From: Monoplex corrugatus
Taxonomy: Eukaryota; Mollusca; Gastropoda; Littorinimorpha; Ranellidae
DNA: 64,000 nt
NCBI GenBank assembly: GCA_030674185.1
Contig: CM060305.1
Span: 171,534,834-171,598,833, forward strand
Direction: 5' to 3'
In this document: positions 54,930-64,000 of the stretch, piece after piece
Position numbering within the stretch: the first letter of the stretch is position 1
Layout: each line of letters starts with the position of its first letter
The notes under the pieces: generated by a model
What the model saw: the letters and a program-made list of their open reading frames with translations, nothing else
Told to the model about the DNA's origin: nothing
The model's database searches: none
Translations under genes and position numbers: made by a program

Positions 54930-55408
54930 TTCATCATCATCATCAGGTGCCCTGCCGCATGGCATTGGCGACCATGGACTTCCAACCATCTCTCTCTCTC
55001 GTTGCCCCCAGCATCTCCCCCACCCTCTTCATCCCCAGCCACTCTGCAAGTCCGTCCAGCGTTCTCTCCCTTGGTCTACCTGGTGCTCTCTTTCCCTCCA
55101 GCTTTCCCGTTGTGACCAGGTGCTCCAAACCCCCTTCCTCATAAAATGGCCTATAAATGTTGCTTGTCTTTTCCTAATCTTCGTTATGAGTGATCTACTT
55201 GTGTCTGTCTCCATCAAGACTGTCTCGTTTGTTTTCTTTGCTGTCCATGGAACTCTCAACATTCTTCTGAGAAACCACATCTCGGCTGCCTCGATCCTGC
55301 TCTGGCTTTGCTTGCTGACTGTCCACGCCTCGCATCCGTACAACAGTATTGGTTCTATATAACATTCAAGAACTCTCTTTCTGATGTTAATTGATAAGCA
55401 TTTGTTGG
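54930..55408 (-). mobile_element. RTE-B LINE, 3' part (interrupted)
   Basis: The - strand reads 'MYGCEAWTVSKQSQSRIEAA', 'EMWFLRRMLRVPWTAKKTNE' and 'IRKRQATFIGHFMRKG', ending with an ATG-type tail at 54931-54946. It is split at 55408 by an L2 element and resumes near 57609. Confidence 0.88.
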
Positions 55409-57301
55409 CGCAAATCCAAACTCACTGTACATAGGCAACTTTTCCAAGCCTCTAAAACAAAAGTATCCACCCTCATTGCATCTGCAAAAACAAACTATTT
55501 CCAAACCAAAATCCTGAATGCCTCTTCTTCAAAAGAACACTTTACAACCATGAATCATCTCCTTGGCACACGAAAAGATTTACCTCTCCCAACAAAACAC
55601 ACAAATGAAGAACTCCCATCTGTATTCTCCAAGTATTTCACCACCAAAATACAAACTCTTCGTGACAGGCTCGACAGGACACCCTGTCAACCATGCCCAC
55701 CTGACCCTTCCTTCTCTGGCACACCTCTTACTACTCTTACCCCAGTCTCACAAGAAGAAATTCTCAACACAATCAGATCCATGTCGTTCAAAACCTGCGA
55801 ACTGGATTCTCTTCCAGGTTCTCTCTACTCTGACTGTCTCCCTACTCTCCTCCCATTCATCACTGACATCATCAACACTTCTCTCCAAACTGGAACTGTC
55901 CCAGATTCTTTCAAATCTTCTATTGTTCACCCTTTCCTCAAGAAATACAATTTAGACCCAAATGAACTGAAAAATTACCGGCCTATCTCTAATCTCTCTT
56001 TCTTGTCAAAACTCCTTGAAAAAGTTGTCCTCAACCATCTGAACTCTCACCTGTCTGCCAACAATCTCCTCAATCCTTTCCAGTCAGCCTACCGCCAGTG
56101 CCATAGCACTGAAACTGCCTTGCTACACATTCTCAACAATCTCCTCCTTGCAACTGATACTGGCAAAGTCTCTCTCCTCACACTCCTTGATCTGTCTGCA
56201 GCCTTTGATACCATTGATCATGGTATTCTCCTTTCTAGACTTCATCATACTTTTGGCATCTCTGACATTGCTCTCTCCTGGTTCACTTCTTATCTATCAA
56301 ACAGAAAACAAACTGTTCTCATCAATGGCACTTACTCTCAACCTGCATACCTGATCTGTGGTGTTCCACAAGGATCTGTCCTTGGCCCTGTTCTTTTCAC
56401 TCTTTACACCTCCCCCCTGTCCACCATCATCAACTCCCACTCTATAGAACACCACTTCTATGCTGATGACACCCAACTTCAAGACAGTGACTCACCTGAC
56501 AATATACAGCGCCTCCTGACTCGCACCACTGAGTGTTACTCGGACATCAAAAATTGGATGACATACAACAAACTTCAGCTAAATGATGACAAGACAGAAG
56601 CTATCCTCATTGGCACCCGTCAGAAACTTTCTCAGCTGCCTCCTCTTTCTCTCCCATTATGTAACACATCAGTCCCAATTTCTGATTCAGCTAAAAACCT
56701 TGGTGTCTGCATTGACTCTACCCTCTCCATGAACAACTTTGTTTCTCAAACTGCCAGATCTTGCTACTATCACCTCCATCGTATAAGCCTGATCAGGAAG
56801 TATCTCTCTGTTGAAACAACTGCAAAACTCGTTCTCTCCTTCATAATGTCTCGCATTGACTATTGCAATTCACTCCTGTCCGGTCTTCCTGCCTCCACCA
56901 CTCACATCCTACAGCGCATTCAAAACAATGCTGCACGCCTTGTACTCAAAAAGAAAAAAGCTGACTACATATCTCCTCTCCTGGCACAACTTCACTGGCT
57001 CCCTGTATCAAAGCGCATACAGTACAAACTAGACACCATGTGCTACAAAAGCCTCAATAACGCAGCCCCCGATTACCTGTCAAGCCTACTTGAGATCTAT
57101 GTTCCCTCACGTACCCTCCGCTCTGCCTCCGATCCTCTGACTTTTCGCTTTCCACGCACTAAGCTCAATACCTATGGTCCACGAGCCTTCTCTGTTTCTG
57201 GTCCACTCTCCTGGAACAAACTTCCTCTCTCAGTCTGTCAGCAACCTACTTTTGTCTCCTTCAAGTCCGCTCTCAAAACTCACCTTTTCTCCTCTGCATA
57301 A
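55409..57301 (+). CDS. L2 reverse transcriptase, intact from linker to stop
   Basis: An uninterrupted frame of about 630 codons that enters from the left flank without a native start. The RT shows 'NYRPISNLSFLSKLLEK', 'LLTLLDLSAAFDTIDH', 'GVPQGSVLGPVLFTLY' and the catalytic 'HFYADDTQ' (about residues 355-362 of the open frame). Then come 'LQLNDDKTEAILIG', the thumb region, 'LDTMCYKSLNNAAPDYLSSL' and the C-terminal 'FKSALKTHLFSSA'. It lacks the upstream APE endonuclease, so this copy could not move alone, but the open frame indicates a recent insertion from an active source. Confidence 0.92.
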   Translation, partial: RKSKLTVHRQLFQASKTKVSTLIASAKTNYFQTKILNASSSKEHFTTMNHLLGTRKDLPLPTKHTNEELPSVFSKYFTTKIQTLRDRLDRTPCQPCPPDPSFSGTPLTTLTPVSQEEILNTIRSMSFKTCELDSLPGSLYSDCLPTLLPFITDIINTSLQTGTVPDSFKSSIVHPFLKKYNLDPNELKNYRPISNLSFLSKLLEKVVLNHLNSHLSANNLLNPFQSAYRQCHSTETALLHILNNLLLATDTGKVSLLTLLDLSAAFDTIDHGILLSRLHHTFGISDIALSWFTSYLSNRKQTVLINGTYSQPAYLICGVPQGSVLGPVLFTLYTSPLSTIINSHSIEHHFYADDTQLQDSDSPDNIQRLLTRTTECYSDIKNWMTYNKLQLNDDKTEAILIGTRQKLSQLPPLSLPLCNTSVPISDSAKNLGVCIDSTLSMNNFVSQTARSCYYHLHRISLIRKYLSVETTAKLVLSFIMSRIDYCNSLLSGLPASTTHILQRIQNNAARLVLKKKKADYISPLLAQLHWLPVSKRIQYKLDTMCYKSLNNAAPDYLSSLLEIYVPSRTLRSASDPLTFRFPRTKLNTYGPRAFSVSGPLSWNKLPLSVCQQPTFVSFKSALKTHLFSSA

Positions 57302-57430
57302 AATCCTGATCTCACTCAATCCCCTCTGCAGCCTGTCTCCACTCGGAGAGGAATTACATTGCAATATATAATTGTATATAATATGCTCTCTATAATTTTC
57401 CATTGTTTTTATTCTTTCTCCCATTTATAC

Positions 57431-57433
<3 letters not shown>

Positions 57434-57495
<62 letters not shown>

Positions 57496-57552
57496 GGTGC
57501 GTGTGTGTGCGTGCGTGCGTGCGTGTGTGTGCGTGCGTGCGTGTGTGTGTGT
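57434..57552 (+). repeat. (GT)n/(GTGC)n microsatellite in L2 3' UTR
   Basis: Same position relative to the L2 3' end as at 44310-44385, 52150-52300 and 61619-61722. Confidence 0.95.
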
Positions 57553-57608
57553 TTCAGCGTTTAGATTTGATTTTATCAAGATTTTGCGCTATATAAATAT
57601 TGTAATTA

Positions 57609-58320
57609 TAAGAATGCTTGTCATATTCTTGAATGCTGTTTTGGCTTGGCCGATTCTGCCAGCTATTTCCGATGTGCATCTGCCGTCTGATGAAATGACC
57701 GTTCCCAGATATTTGAATTTATTAACCTGTGTCAAGGTTGTGCCATTTGCTGTTATTTTGCATGAGGGGATTTCATGTTTTTTACTGATCACCATGACTT
57801 AGTCTTTCTGCTGTTTAGTTCCAACCCCTTACCTTTGCTTTCTGTTTCTAGTATATTCACAAGGTTTTGTAGGTCCCTTTCATTTTCTGCAATTAGCACG
57901 GTGTCATCTGCGTACTGAATGTTGTTTATCATTTTCCCTCCAACCTTTAATCCAGGGTCTTCTTCTAGGTTTCTCATGATGTTTTCGCTATATAGTGAAA
58001 AAATGATCTGGTGACAAAACACAACCCTGTCTGACTCCTCTTTTGATGTTTTGAAAGAGCTTATATTGTTTTCTATTCTCATTGCAGCTGTTTGTTCCCA
58101 GTACATATTCCTGATTATTCGTAGATCTTTTCCATCGACATTGAGTCTCTCCAATTGGTTGATCAATTCATCATGTCGTACCCGATCGAAAGCCTTGGTA
58201 TAGTCAACAAAGCATAAATACAAATCCTTATTCATCTCATTTGACCTCCTATGTAGTTCTTAGGATGTATATGGCATTAATAGTTCCTTTCCCCTCCACA
58301 AAATCATTGCCAAATAAGAT
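57609..58320 (-). mobile_element. RTE-B LINE, continued
   Basis: The - strand reads, from 58320 down, 'CFVDYTKAFDRVRHDELINQ', 'IIRNMYWEQTAAMRIENN', 'NNIQYADDTVLIAENERDLQ' (catalytic), then 'NKFKYLGTVISSDGRCTSEI'. It joins the fragment ending at 55408. Frameshifts are present, and the 5' end is truncated in the RT. Confidence 0.88.
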
Positions 58321-58389
58321 ACATTATTTTTGTAATTAAAACATGGCACTATATCAAAAATAAAAGTATGACTAAACTCATTGACCAAA

Positions 58390-58685
58390 CAGGAATTTTG
58401 ACGGATGAACCTAAAAAATGAATAAAGAGAACTGTAACTCTACTAGGAGCAGCTGCTGTGCTTAAATCACTATTTCTGTTCAGACTAACCCATATCTGAA
58501 TTTTGCTCACAGGAGTTTTAAAATTACGTCCCTGATCTGAGAAAATTTGGAACAGACAATCAAACCTGGAGGAAAAACTCATCAGTCTTCGCTGCCACCT
58601 GAGCTTTTTAGAGGTCAATGGAACACACTCAAACTATTTAGTGAACTAATCTACCAGCATCAGGCAGTGTGCTCATTGCCCTTCA
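58390..58685 (-). pseudogene. Gypsy integrase fragment (second family)
   Basis: The - strand shows 'FECVPLTSKK' and 'FQIFSDQGRNFKTPV', the second-Asp motif of Gypsy integrases (SDQGRNF), with 'LVD.FTK.FECVPL' split by in-frame stops just before. It differs from the integrase at 50640-51420. Isolated fragment. Confidence 0.7.
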
Positions 58686-58704
58686 GATTTTGGATATTAG
58701 CCTA

Positions 58705-59700
58705 ATGTGTGCCTCAGGGAACAGTCATGGGCCCGGTATTGTTTCTTCTGTATATCAACAATCTGCCAGACAACTTGTCATCATCCGTCCGCCTATTCGC
58801 CGACGATTGTGTCCTCTATCTTGAGATACAGTCTGCAGATGACAGCAAGAAACTACAAGAGGACCTCAATCGCTTACTCAGTGGGAGGATAAATGGCTGA
58901 TAAATTTTAATGCTTCAAAATGTGACGTCTTCCGCTTCTCGCCAACCAAGTCTCCCATCTGTAGCAATTACTACATCCACAACAGCGAGCTGGAGGAAGT
59001 GAGTCACCAGAAGTACCTAGGAGTGCTGCTATCGAACGACTTCAAGTGGACAGCACACATCGACAGCATAGTCAAGAAGGCCTACCAGCAGCTCGGTTTT
59101 GTGAGGCGAAACACAAGTGACATACCCAAGAAGATCAGGGAGGCAGTTTATAAGACGTTGGTCCGCCCTCATCTCGAGTACTGCACAACGGTGTGGGACC
59201 CGTACACAAAGAAGGATGTGTCGCGCATCGAACAGGTCCAAAGATGCGTAGCAAGATACGCCACTTGTGATTACGGTCGAACCAGTAGTGTGACCGAGAT
59301 GCTACATGAGCTGAAGTGGGACCCGCTGTCTGAACGCCGTGTACTCGAGACTGGTCATGGCCTACGGCATCATCACTGGAGAAGTTGCCATCCTGAAAGA
59401 CAAATTCTTCACTGAGACTTCCTCCAGAACCAGATCCAACAACCAACGCAACCTGCAGCGATACCAACCCCCTGGCAACATTGATATGTTTGCCTGCACA
59501 CAGCGGACCGTCCCGGAATGGAACTCTCTCCCCGCCCACATAGTCAACGCACTATCCACCGAACGCTTCAAGGAGCTACTGTCACAGTATCTGTTTGGAG
59601 AACCTCCACCCTCGTCCGACTAGCCCGCGCACGCATACCACCATCCACGGGATAGGCCACGAGGCCTGTTGTGAATTATTCTACAGAACCAGAATAAAAT
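58705..59700 (+). pseudogene. CR1/Jockey-type LINE, reverse transcriptase C-terminal half
   Basis: The + strand reads 'VPQGTVMGPVLFLLYINNLP' and 'VRLFADDCVLY' (catalytic), then 'FNASKCDVFRFSPTKSP', 'YLGVLLSNDFKWTAHIDSIV' and 'LVRPHLEYCTTVWDPYTKKD'. After a frameshift near 59340 it continues 'RQRTVPEWNSLPAHIV'-like sequence and 'FKELLSQYLFG' to a stop at 59623. A 3' UTR follows, with AATAAA at about 59693. Only two or three lesions, so of moderate age. It is 5'-truncated. Confidence 0.85.
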
Positions 59701-59894
59701 CGATGTGGATTCGCTCCATTGGTGCCCTGGAGTGATATGCTGTCAGTGGAATTTTGCCATAGTGCTTGTTCTTTTTGTTCTGGCTGCAGATATCGCAAGA
59801 CAGCTCATGTGCGTCCATGCGTCAGGATAAATGGATCCAGAAGAATGTTTCTTTCAGTTTTGTTTTTGTCCTTACCACAGCATAGTAGGCTGCT

Positions 59895-60731
59895 GAGAGT
59901 GTATCATGGTGTCTTTGTATTAAGAGTGTATCATGGTGTCTTTGTATTAAGAGTGTATCATGGTGTCTTTGTATTAAGTGTATCATGGTGTCTTTGTATT
60001 AAGAGTGTATCGTGGTGTCTTTGTATTAAGAGTGTATCATGGTGTCTTTGTATTAAGAGTGTATCATGGTGTCTTTGTATTAAGAGTGTATCATGGTGTC
60101 TTTGTATTAAGAGTGTAGCATGGTGTCTTTGTATTAAGAGTGCATCATGGTGTCCTTGTATTAAGTCTTTGTATTGAGTGTGTATCATGGTGTTTTTGTA
60201 TTAAGAATGTATCATGGTGTCTTTGTATTAAGAGTGTATCATGGTGTCTGTATTAAGAGTGTATCATGTGTCTTTGTATTAAGAGTGTATCATGGTGTCT
60301 TTGTATTAAGAGTGTATCATGGTGTCTTTGTATTAAGTCTTTGTATTGAGTGTGTATCATGGTGTCTTTGTATTAAGAGTGTATCATGGTGTCTTTGTAT
60401 TAAGAGTGTAGCATGGTGTCTTTGTATTAAGAGTGTATCATGGTGTCTTTGTATTAAGAGTGTATCATGGTGTCTTTGTATTGAGTGTGTATCATGGTGT
60501 CTTTGTATTAAGTCTTTGTATTGAGTGTGTATCATGGTGTCTTTGTATTAAGAATGTATCATGGTGTCTTTGTATTAAGAGTGTATCACGGTGTCTTTGT
60601 ATTGAGAGTGTATCATGGTGTCTTTGTATTAAGTCTTTGTATTAAGAGTGTATCATGGTGACTTTGTATTAAGAGTGTATCATGGTGTCTTTGTATTGAG
60701 AGTGTATCATGGTGTCTTTGTATTAAGTCTT
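59895..60731 (+). repeat. 27-bp minisatellite, left part
   Basis: About 30 units of 'GAGTGTATCATGGTGTCTTT' plus GTATTAA, with a 13-bp-longer variant carrying AAGTCTTTGTATTGAG. Because 27 is a multiple of three, open frames run on both strands. They are artefacts. Confidence 0.96.
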
Positions 60732-60734
60732 CAG

Positions 60735-61456
60735 CTTAATGACGACAAGACAGAAGCTATCCTCATTGGCACCCGTCAGAAACTTTCCCAGCTGCCTCCT
60801 CTTTCTCTCCCATTATGTAACACATCAGTCCCAATTTCTGATTCAGCTAAAAACCTTGGTGTCTGCATTGACTCTACCCTGTCCATGAACAACTTTGTTT
60901 CTCAAACTGCCAGATCTTGCTACTATCATCTCCATCGTATAAGCCTGATCAGGAAGTATCTCTCTGTCGAAACAACTGCAAAACTCGTTCTCTCCTTCAT
61001 AATGTCTCGCATTGACTATTGCAATTCACTCCTGTCTGGTCTTCCTGCCTCCACCATTCACATCCTACAGCGCATTCAAAACAATGCTGTACGCCTTGTA
61101 CTCAAAAAAAAAAAGCTGACCACATATCTCCTCTCCTGGCACAACTTCACTGGCTCCCTGTATCAAAGCGCATACAGTACAAACTAGACACCATGTGCTA
61201 CAAAAGCCTCAATAACGCAGCCCCCGATTACCTGTCAAGCCTACTTGAGATCTATGTTCCCTCACGTACCCTCCGCTCTGCCTCCGATCCTCTGACTTTT
61301 CGCTTTCCACGCACTAAGCTCAATACCTATGGTCCACGAGCCTTCTCTGTTTCTGGTCCACTCTCCTGGAACAAACTTCCTCTCTCAGTCCGTCAGCAAC
61401 CTACTTTTGCCTCCTTCAAGTCCGCTCTCAAAACTCACCTTTTCACCTCTGCATAA
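60735..61456 (+). pseudogene. L2 reverse transcriptase C-terminal part
   Basis: Two overlapping frames (60735-61187 and 61019-61456) together equal the last ~240 codons of the L2 protein at 55409-57301. A single indel in an A-run near 61105 separates them. The C-terminal 'FKSALKTHLFTSA' and stop are intact. Confidence 0.9.
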
Positions 61457-61617
61457 AATCCTAACCTCACTCAACCCCCCTCTGCAGCCTGTCTCCGCTC
61501 GGAGGGGAATCACTTTGTTTTAATATATAATTGTATATGATGTGCTCTCTGTGGTTTTCCATTGGTTTTATTCTTGCTTTTATTGCTTTTATTCTTTTCT
61601 CCCCATTTGTGGCCATG

Positions 61618-61618
<1 letters not shown>

Positions 61619-61689
<71 letters not shown>

Positions 61690-61722
61690 CGTGCGTGCGT
61701 GTGTGCGTGTGTGCGTGTGTGT
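61619..61722 (+). repeat. (GT)n microsatellite in L2 3' UTR
   Basis: GT run with GCGT at its right end, at the same place as in the other L2 copies. Confidence 0.95.
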
Positions 61723-61779
61723 CTTTTCGGCGCTTGGATTTGATTTTGTCGAGATTTGCGCTATGTAAATATTGTAATT

Positions 61780-61950
61780 ATTATGTATGCATGTGCGTAC
61801 GTATGTATGTATGTATGTATTCGCTTAGATTTATGTATGTATGTATGTATGCATGTATACGCTCAGCTTAGATTTATGTATGTAAGTATGTAAGCATGTG
61901 TGTATGCATGTATACGCTCATATGTATGTAGGTATGTATGCATGTATACG
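61780..61950 (+). repeat. (ATGT)n low-complexity tract
   Basis: ATGT/ATGC tetramers mixed with three copies of 'TACGCTCA', between the two copies of the L2 3' end. Confidence 0.85.
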
Positions 61951-62002
61951 CTCAGCGCTTAGATTTGATTTTGTCAAGATTTTGCGCTATATAAATAAAA
62001 TA

Positions 62003-62034
<32 letters not shown>

Positions 62035-62036
<2 letters not shown>

Positions 62037-63295
62037 AGTCTTTGTATTGAGTGTGTATCATGGTGTCTTTGTATTAAGTCTTTGTATTGAGTGTGTATCA
62101 TGGTGTCTTTGTATTAAGAGTGTATCATGGTGTCTTTGTATTAAGTGTGTATCATGGTGTCTTTGTATTAAGAGTGTATCATGGTGTCTTTGTATTAAGA
62201 GTGTATCATGGTGTCTTTGTATTGAGTGTGTACCATGGTGTCTTTGTATTAAGTCTTTGTATTGAGTGTGTATCATGGTGTCTTTGTATTAAGAATGTAT
62301 CATGGTGTCTTTGTATTAAGAGTGTATCACGGTGTCTTTGTATTAAGAGTGTATCAGTGTCTTTGTATTGAGTGTGTATCATGGTGTCTTTGTATTAAGA
62401 ATGTATCATGGTGTCTTTGTATTAAGTGTGTATCATGGTGTCTTTGTATTAAGTCTTTGTATTGAGTGTGTATCATGGTGTCTTTGTATTAAGAGTGTAT
62501 CATGGTGACTTTGTATTAAGAATGTATCATGGTGTCTTTGTATTAAGTGTGTATCATGGTGTCTTTGTATTAAGTCTTTGTATTAAGAGTGTATCATGGT
62601 GTCTTTGTATTAAGAGTGTATCATGGTGTCTTTGTATTAAGAGTGTATCATGGTGTCTTTGTATTGAGTGTGTATCATGGTGTCTTTGTATTAAGTCTTT
62701 GTATTGAGTGTGTATCATGGTGTCTTTGTATTAAGAGTGTATCATGGTGTCTGTATTAAGAGTGTATCATGGTGTCTTTGTATTAAGAATGTATCATGGT
62801 GTCTTTGTATTAAGAATGTATCATGGTGTCTTTGTATTAAGTGTGTATCATGGTGTCTTTGTATTAAGTCTTTGTATTGAGTGTGTATCATGGTGTCTTT
62901 GTATTAAGAGTGTATCATGGTGACTTTGTATTAAGAATGTATCATGGTGTCTTTGTATTAAGTGTGTATTATGGTGTCTTTGTATTAAGTCTTTGTATTA
63001 AGAGTGTATCATGGTGTCTTTGTATTAAGAGTGTATCATGGTGTCTTTGTATTGAGTGTGTATCATGGTGTCTTTGTATTAAGAGTGTATCATGGTGTCT
63101 GTATTAAGAGTGTATCATGGTGTCTTTGTATTAAGAATGTATCATGGTGTCTTTGTATTAAGAATATATCATGGTGTCTTTGTATTAAGAATATATCATG
63201 GTGTCTTTGTATTAAGAGTGTATCATGGTGTCTTTGTATTAAGAGTGTATCATGGTGTCTTTGTATTAAGAGTGTATCATGGTGTCTTTGTACTG
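62035..63295 (+). repeat. 27-bp minisatellite, right part
   Basis: About 45 units, continuous with 59895-60731 when the L2 insertion is removed. It includes the same AAGTCTTTGTATTGAG variant and higher-order blocks (for example 62455-62700 and 62870-63110 share the same variant order). Confidence 0.96.
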
Positions 63296-63299
63296 TCTG

Positions 63300-63830
63300 C
63301 TATTGTACTGACATCTTAGGGTATATCACGGTGATATTGTGTCGCCTTCTGAGGTATATCGTGGTGACGTTATCTCGTCTTCTGAGGGTATATCGTGGTA
63401 CCGATATATCGCCTTCTGAGGGTATATCGTGGTACCGATATATCGCCTTCTGAGGATATATCGTGGTACCGTTATATTGCCTTCTGAGGGTATATCGTGG
63501 TACTGTTATATTGCCTTCTGAGGGTATATCGTGGTACTGTTATATTGCCTTCTGAGGGTATATCGTGGTGCTGTTATATTGCCTTCTGAGGGTATATCGT
63601 GGTACTGTTATATTGCCTTCTGAGGTATATCGTGGTACTGTTATATTGCCTTCTGAGGGTATATCGTGGTGCTGTTATATTGCCTTCTGAGGTATATCGT
63701 GGTACCGTTATATTGCCCTCTGAGGGTATATCGTGGTACTGTTATATTGCCTTCTGAGGTATATCGTGATACCGTTATATTGCCTTCTGAGGGTATATCG
63801 TGGTGCCGTTATATTGCCTTGTCCTATACG
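63300..63830 (+). repeat. ~34-bp minisatellite
   Basis: About 15 units with 'GAGGGTATATCGTGGTACTG' and 'TTATATTGCCTTCT', alternating with a 33-bp form (GAGGTATATC). It directly follows the 27-bp array, and its 'TATATCGTGGT' resembles the other unit's 'TGTATCATGGT'. Confidence 0.95.
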
Positions 63831-64000
63831 TTTCTGGCACAACATCCCTAGCTCGATGGAATCAGTGTTCCTCTTAAAGAACGCATCGTCTCGGATTCTG
63901 AAACAATTTTCTGTTCTTCCAAAAGCGTTTGGCATGTTGTGAGGCTAAAACATCTCTACTTCATCAGGGCTTCGTTCACCTTGCAAGTGGTTGATGACCC
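63831..64000. other. No feature recognised (right edge)
   Basis: Non-repetitive sequence. No recognisable domain in any frame. Confidence 0.35.

Larger units (their letters stand above)
55409..57608 (+). mobile_element. L2-type LINE, 5'-truncated, young
   Basis: About 2.2 kb: an open reverse transcriptase frame, a 3' UTR with a GT microsatellite (57434-57552), and the 3' end 'CAAGATTTTGCGCTATATAA' with a short ATT tail. It lies inside an RTE-B copy. The flanks 'TTTGTTGG' and 'TAAGAATGC' join directly as in the uninterrupted copy at 35100-35115, with no visible target duplication. The endonuclease part is missing. Confidence 0.9.
60732..62034 (+). mobile_element. L2-type LINE inserted in the 27-bp minisatellite
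   Basis: 5'-truncated copy starting within 'LQLNDDKTEAILIGTRQ'. It matches the 55409 copy almost base for base through the C terminus. The frame breaks near 61105, where an A-run differs in length. It is flanked by TAAGTCTT at 60724-60731 and 62035-62042, a target duplication within a minisatellite unit. Its 3' end is duplicated: one 'GCGCTATGTAAATATTG' near 61760 and a second 'GCGCTATATAAAT' near 61985, with ATGT repeats between. Confidence 0.92.

Noticed and set aside
59719..63319. Series of 60-180 codon frames with repeated 'VYHGVFVLR' or 'SVSWCLCIK'
   Set aside because: The 27-bp minisatellite unit is a multiple of three, so all frames without a stop in the unit stay open. There is no start context, domain or homology.

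Overview
The window is animal nuclear DNA. The evidence is spliced host exons with GT/AG junctions, long CA/GT microsatellites and a dense mix of LINEs, SINEs, a Penelope-like element, a Gypsy LTR element and DNA transposons. The repeat types (RTE elements with ATG-type tails, L2 elements with ATT tails and a 'GCGCTATATAAAT' end, a tRNA-SINE with a conserved core) and the two host proteins suggest a mollusc or other lophotrochozoan. The species cannot be named from sequence alone.

Two host genes can be supported. MPG (alkyladenine/3-methyladenine DNA glycosylase) is on the + strand in three coding exons (31793-32414, 33624-33814, 36227-36427) that join in phase to 337 residues with all key catalytic residues present. 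CARNMT1 (carnosine N-methyltransferase) is on the - strand. Its first two coding exons (21341-21453 and 11451-11649) are separated by a 9.7 kb intron, and the rest of the gene would lie beyond the left edge. The two genes diverge from the 21.5-31.8 kb interval.

Layout. 1-6.1 kb: an RTE element split by a 3.8 kb non-autonomous DNA transposon with perfect 15-bp terminal inverted repeats and a 7-bp target duplication. 6.1-10.1 kb: a 50-bp minisatellite split by a nearly intact R2-group (Hero/NeSL-like) LINE whose 3' end carries a tRNA-like SINE sequence. 10.1-21.5 kb: CARNMT1 exons and intron with minisatellites, a decayed RNase-H LINE, a CR1-type LINE with an inverted junction, and a TTAA-flanked MITE. 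21.7-27.4 kb: two RTE copies facing each other around a rearranged Penelope-like element. 27.6-31.6 kb: SINEs and a foldback element built from inverted 16-bp repeats. 31.8-38.1 kb: MPG, with tandem arrays starting at both 5' splice sites and just after the stop codon. 39.6-47.6 kb: further RTE, LINE, L2 and minisatellite material. 47.7-52.1 kb: a decayed Gypsy element. 52.1-64 kb: L2, RTE and CR1/Jockey copies and a 27-bp minisatellite split by a young L2 insertion.

Apart from the two host genes the window is transposon and tandem-repeat DNA. Most long open frames in CA/GT or minisatellite tracts are repeat artefacts. The most unusual signals are the exon/intron-junction-derived arrays in MPG, the nested TIR element, the foldback structure, and the nearly intact R2-group LINE with a SINE-like tail.
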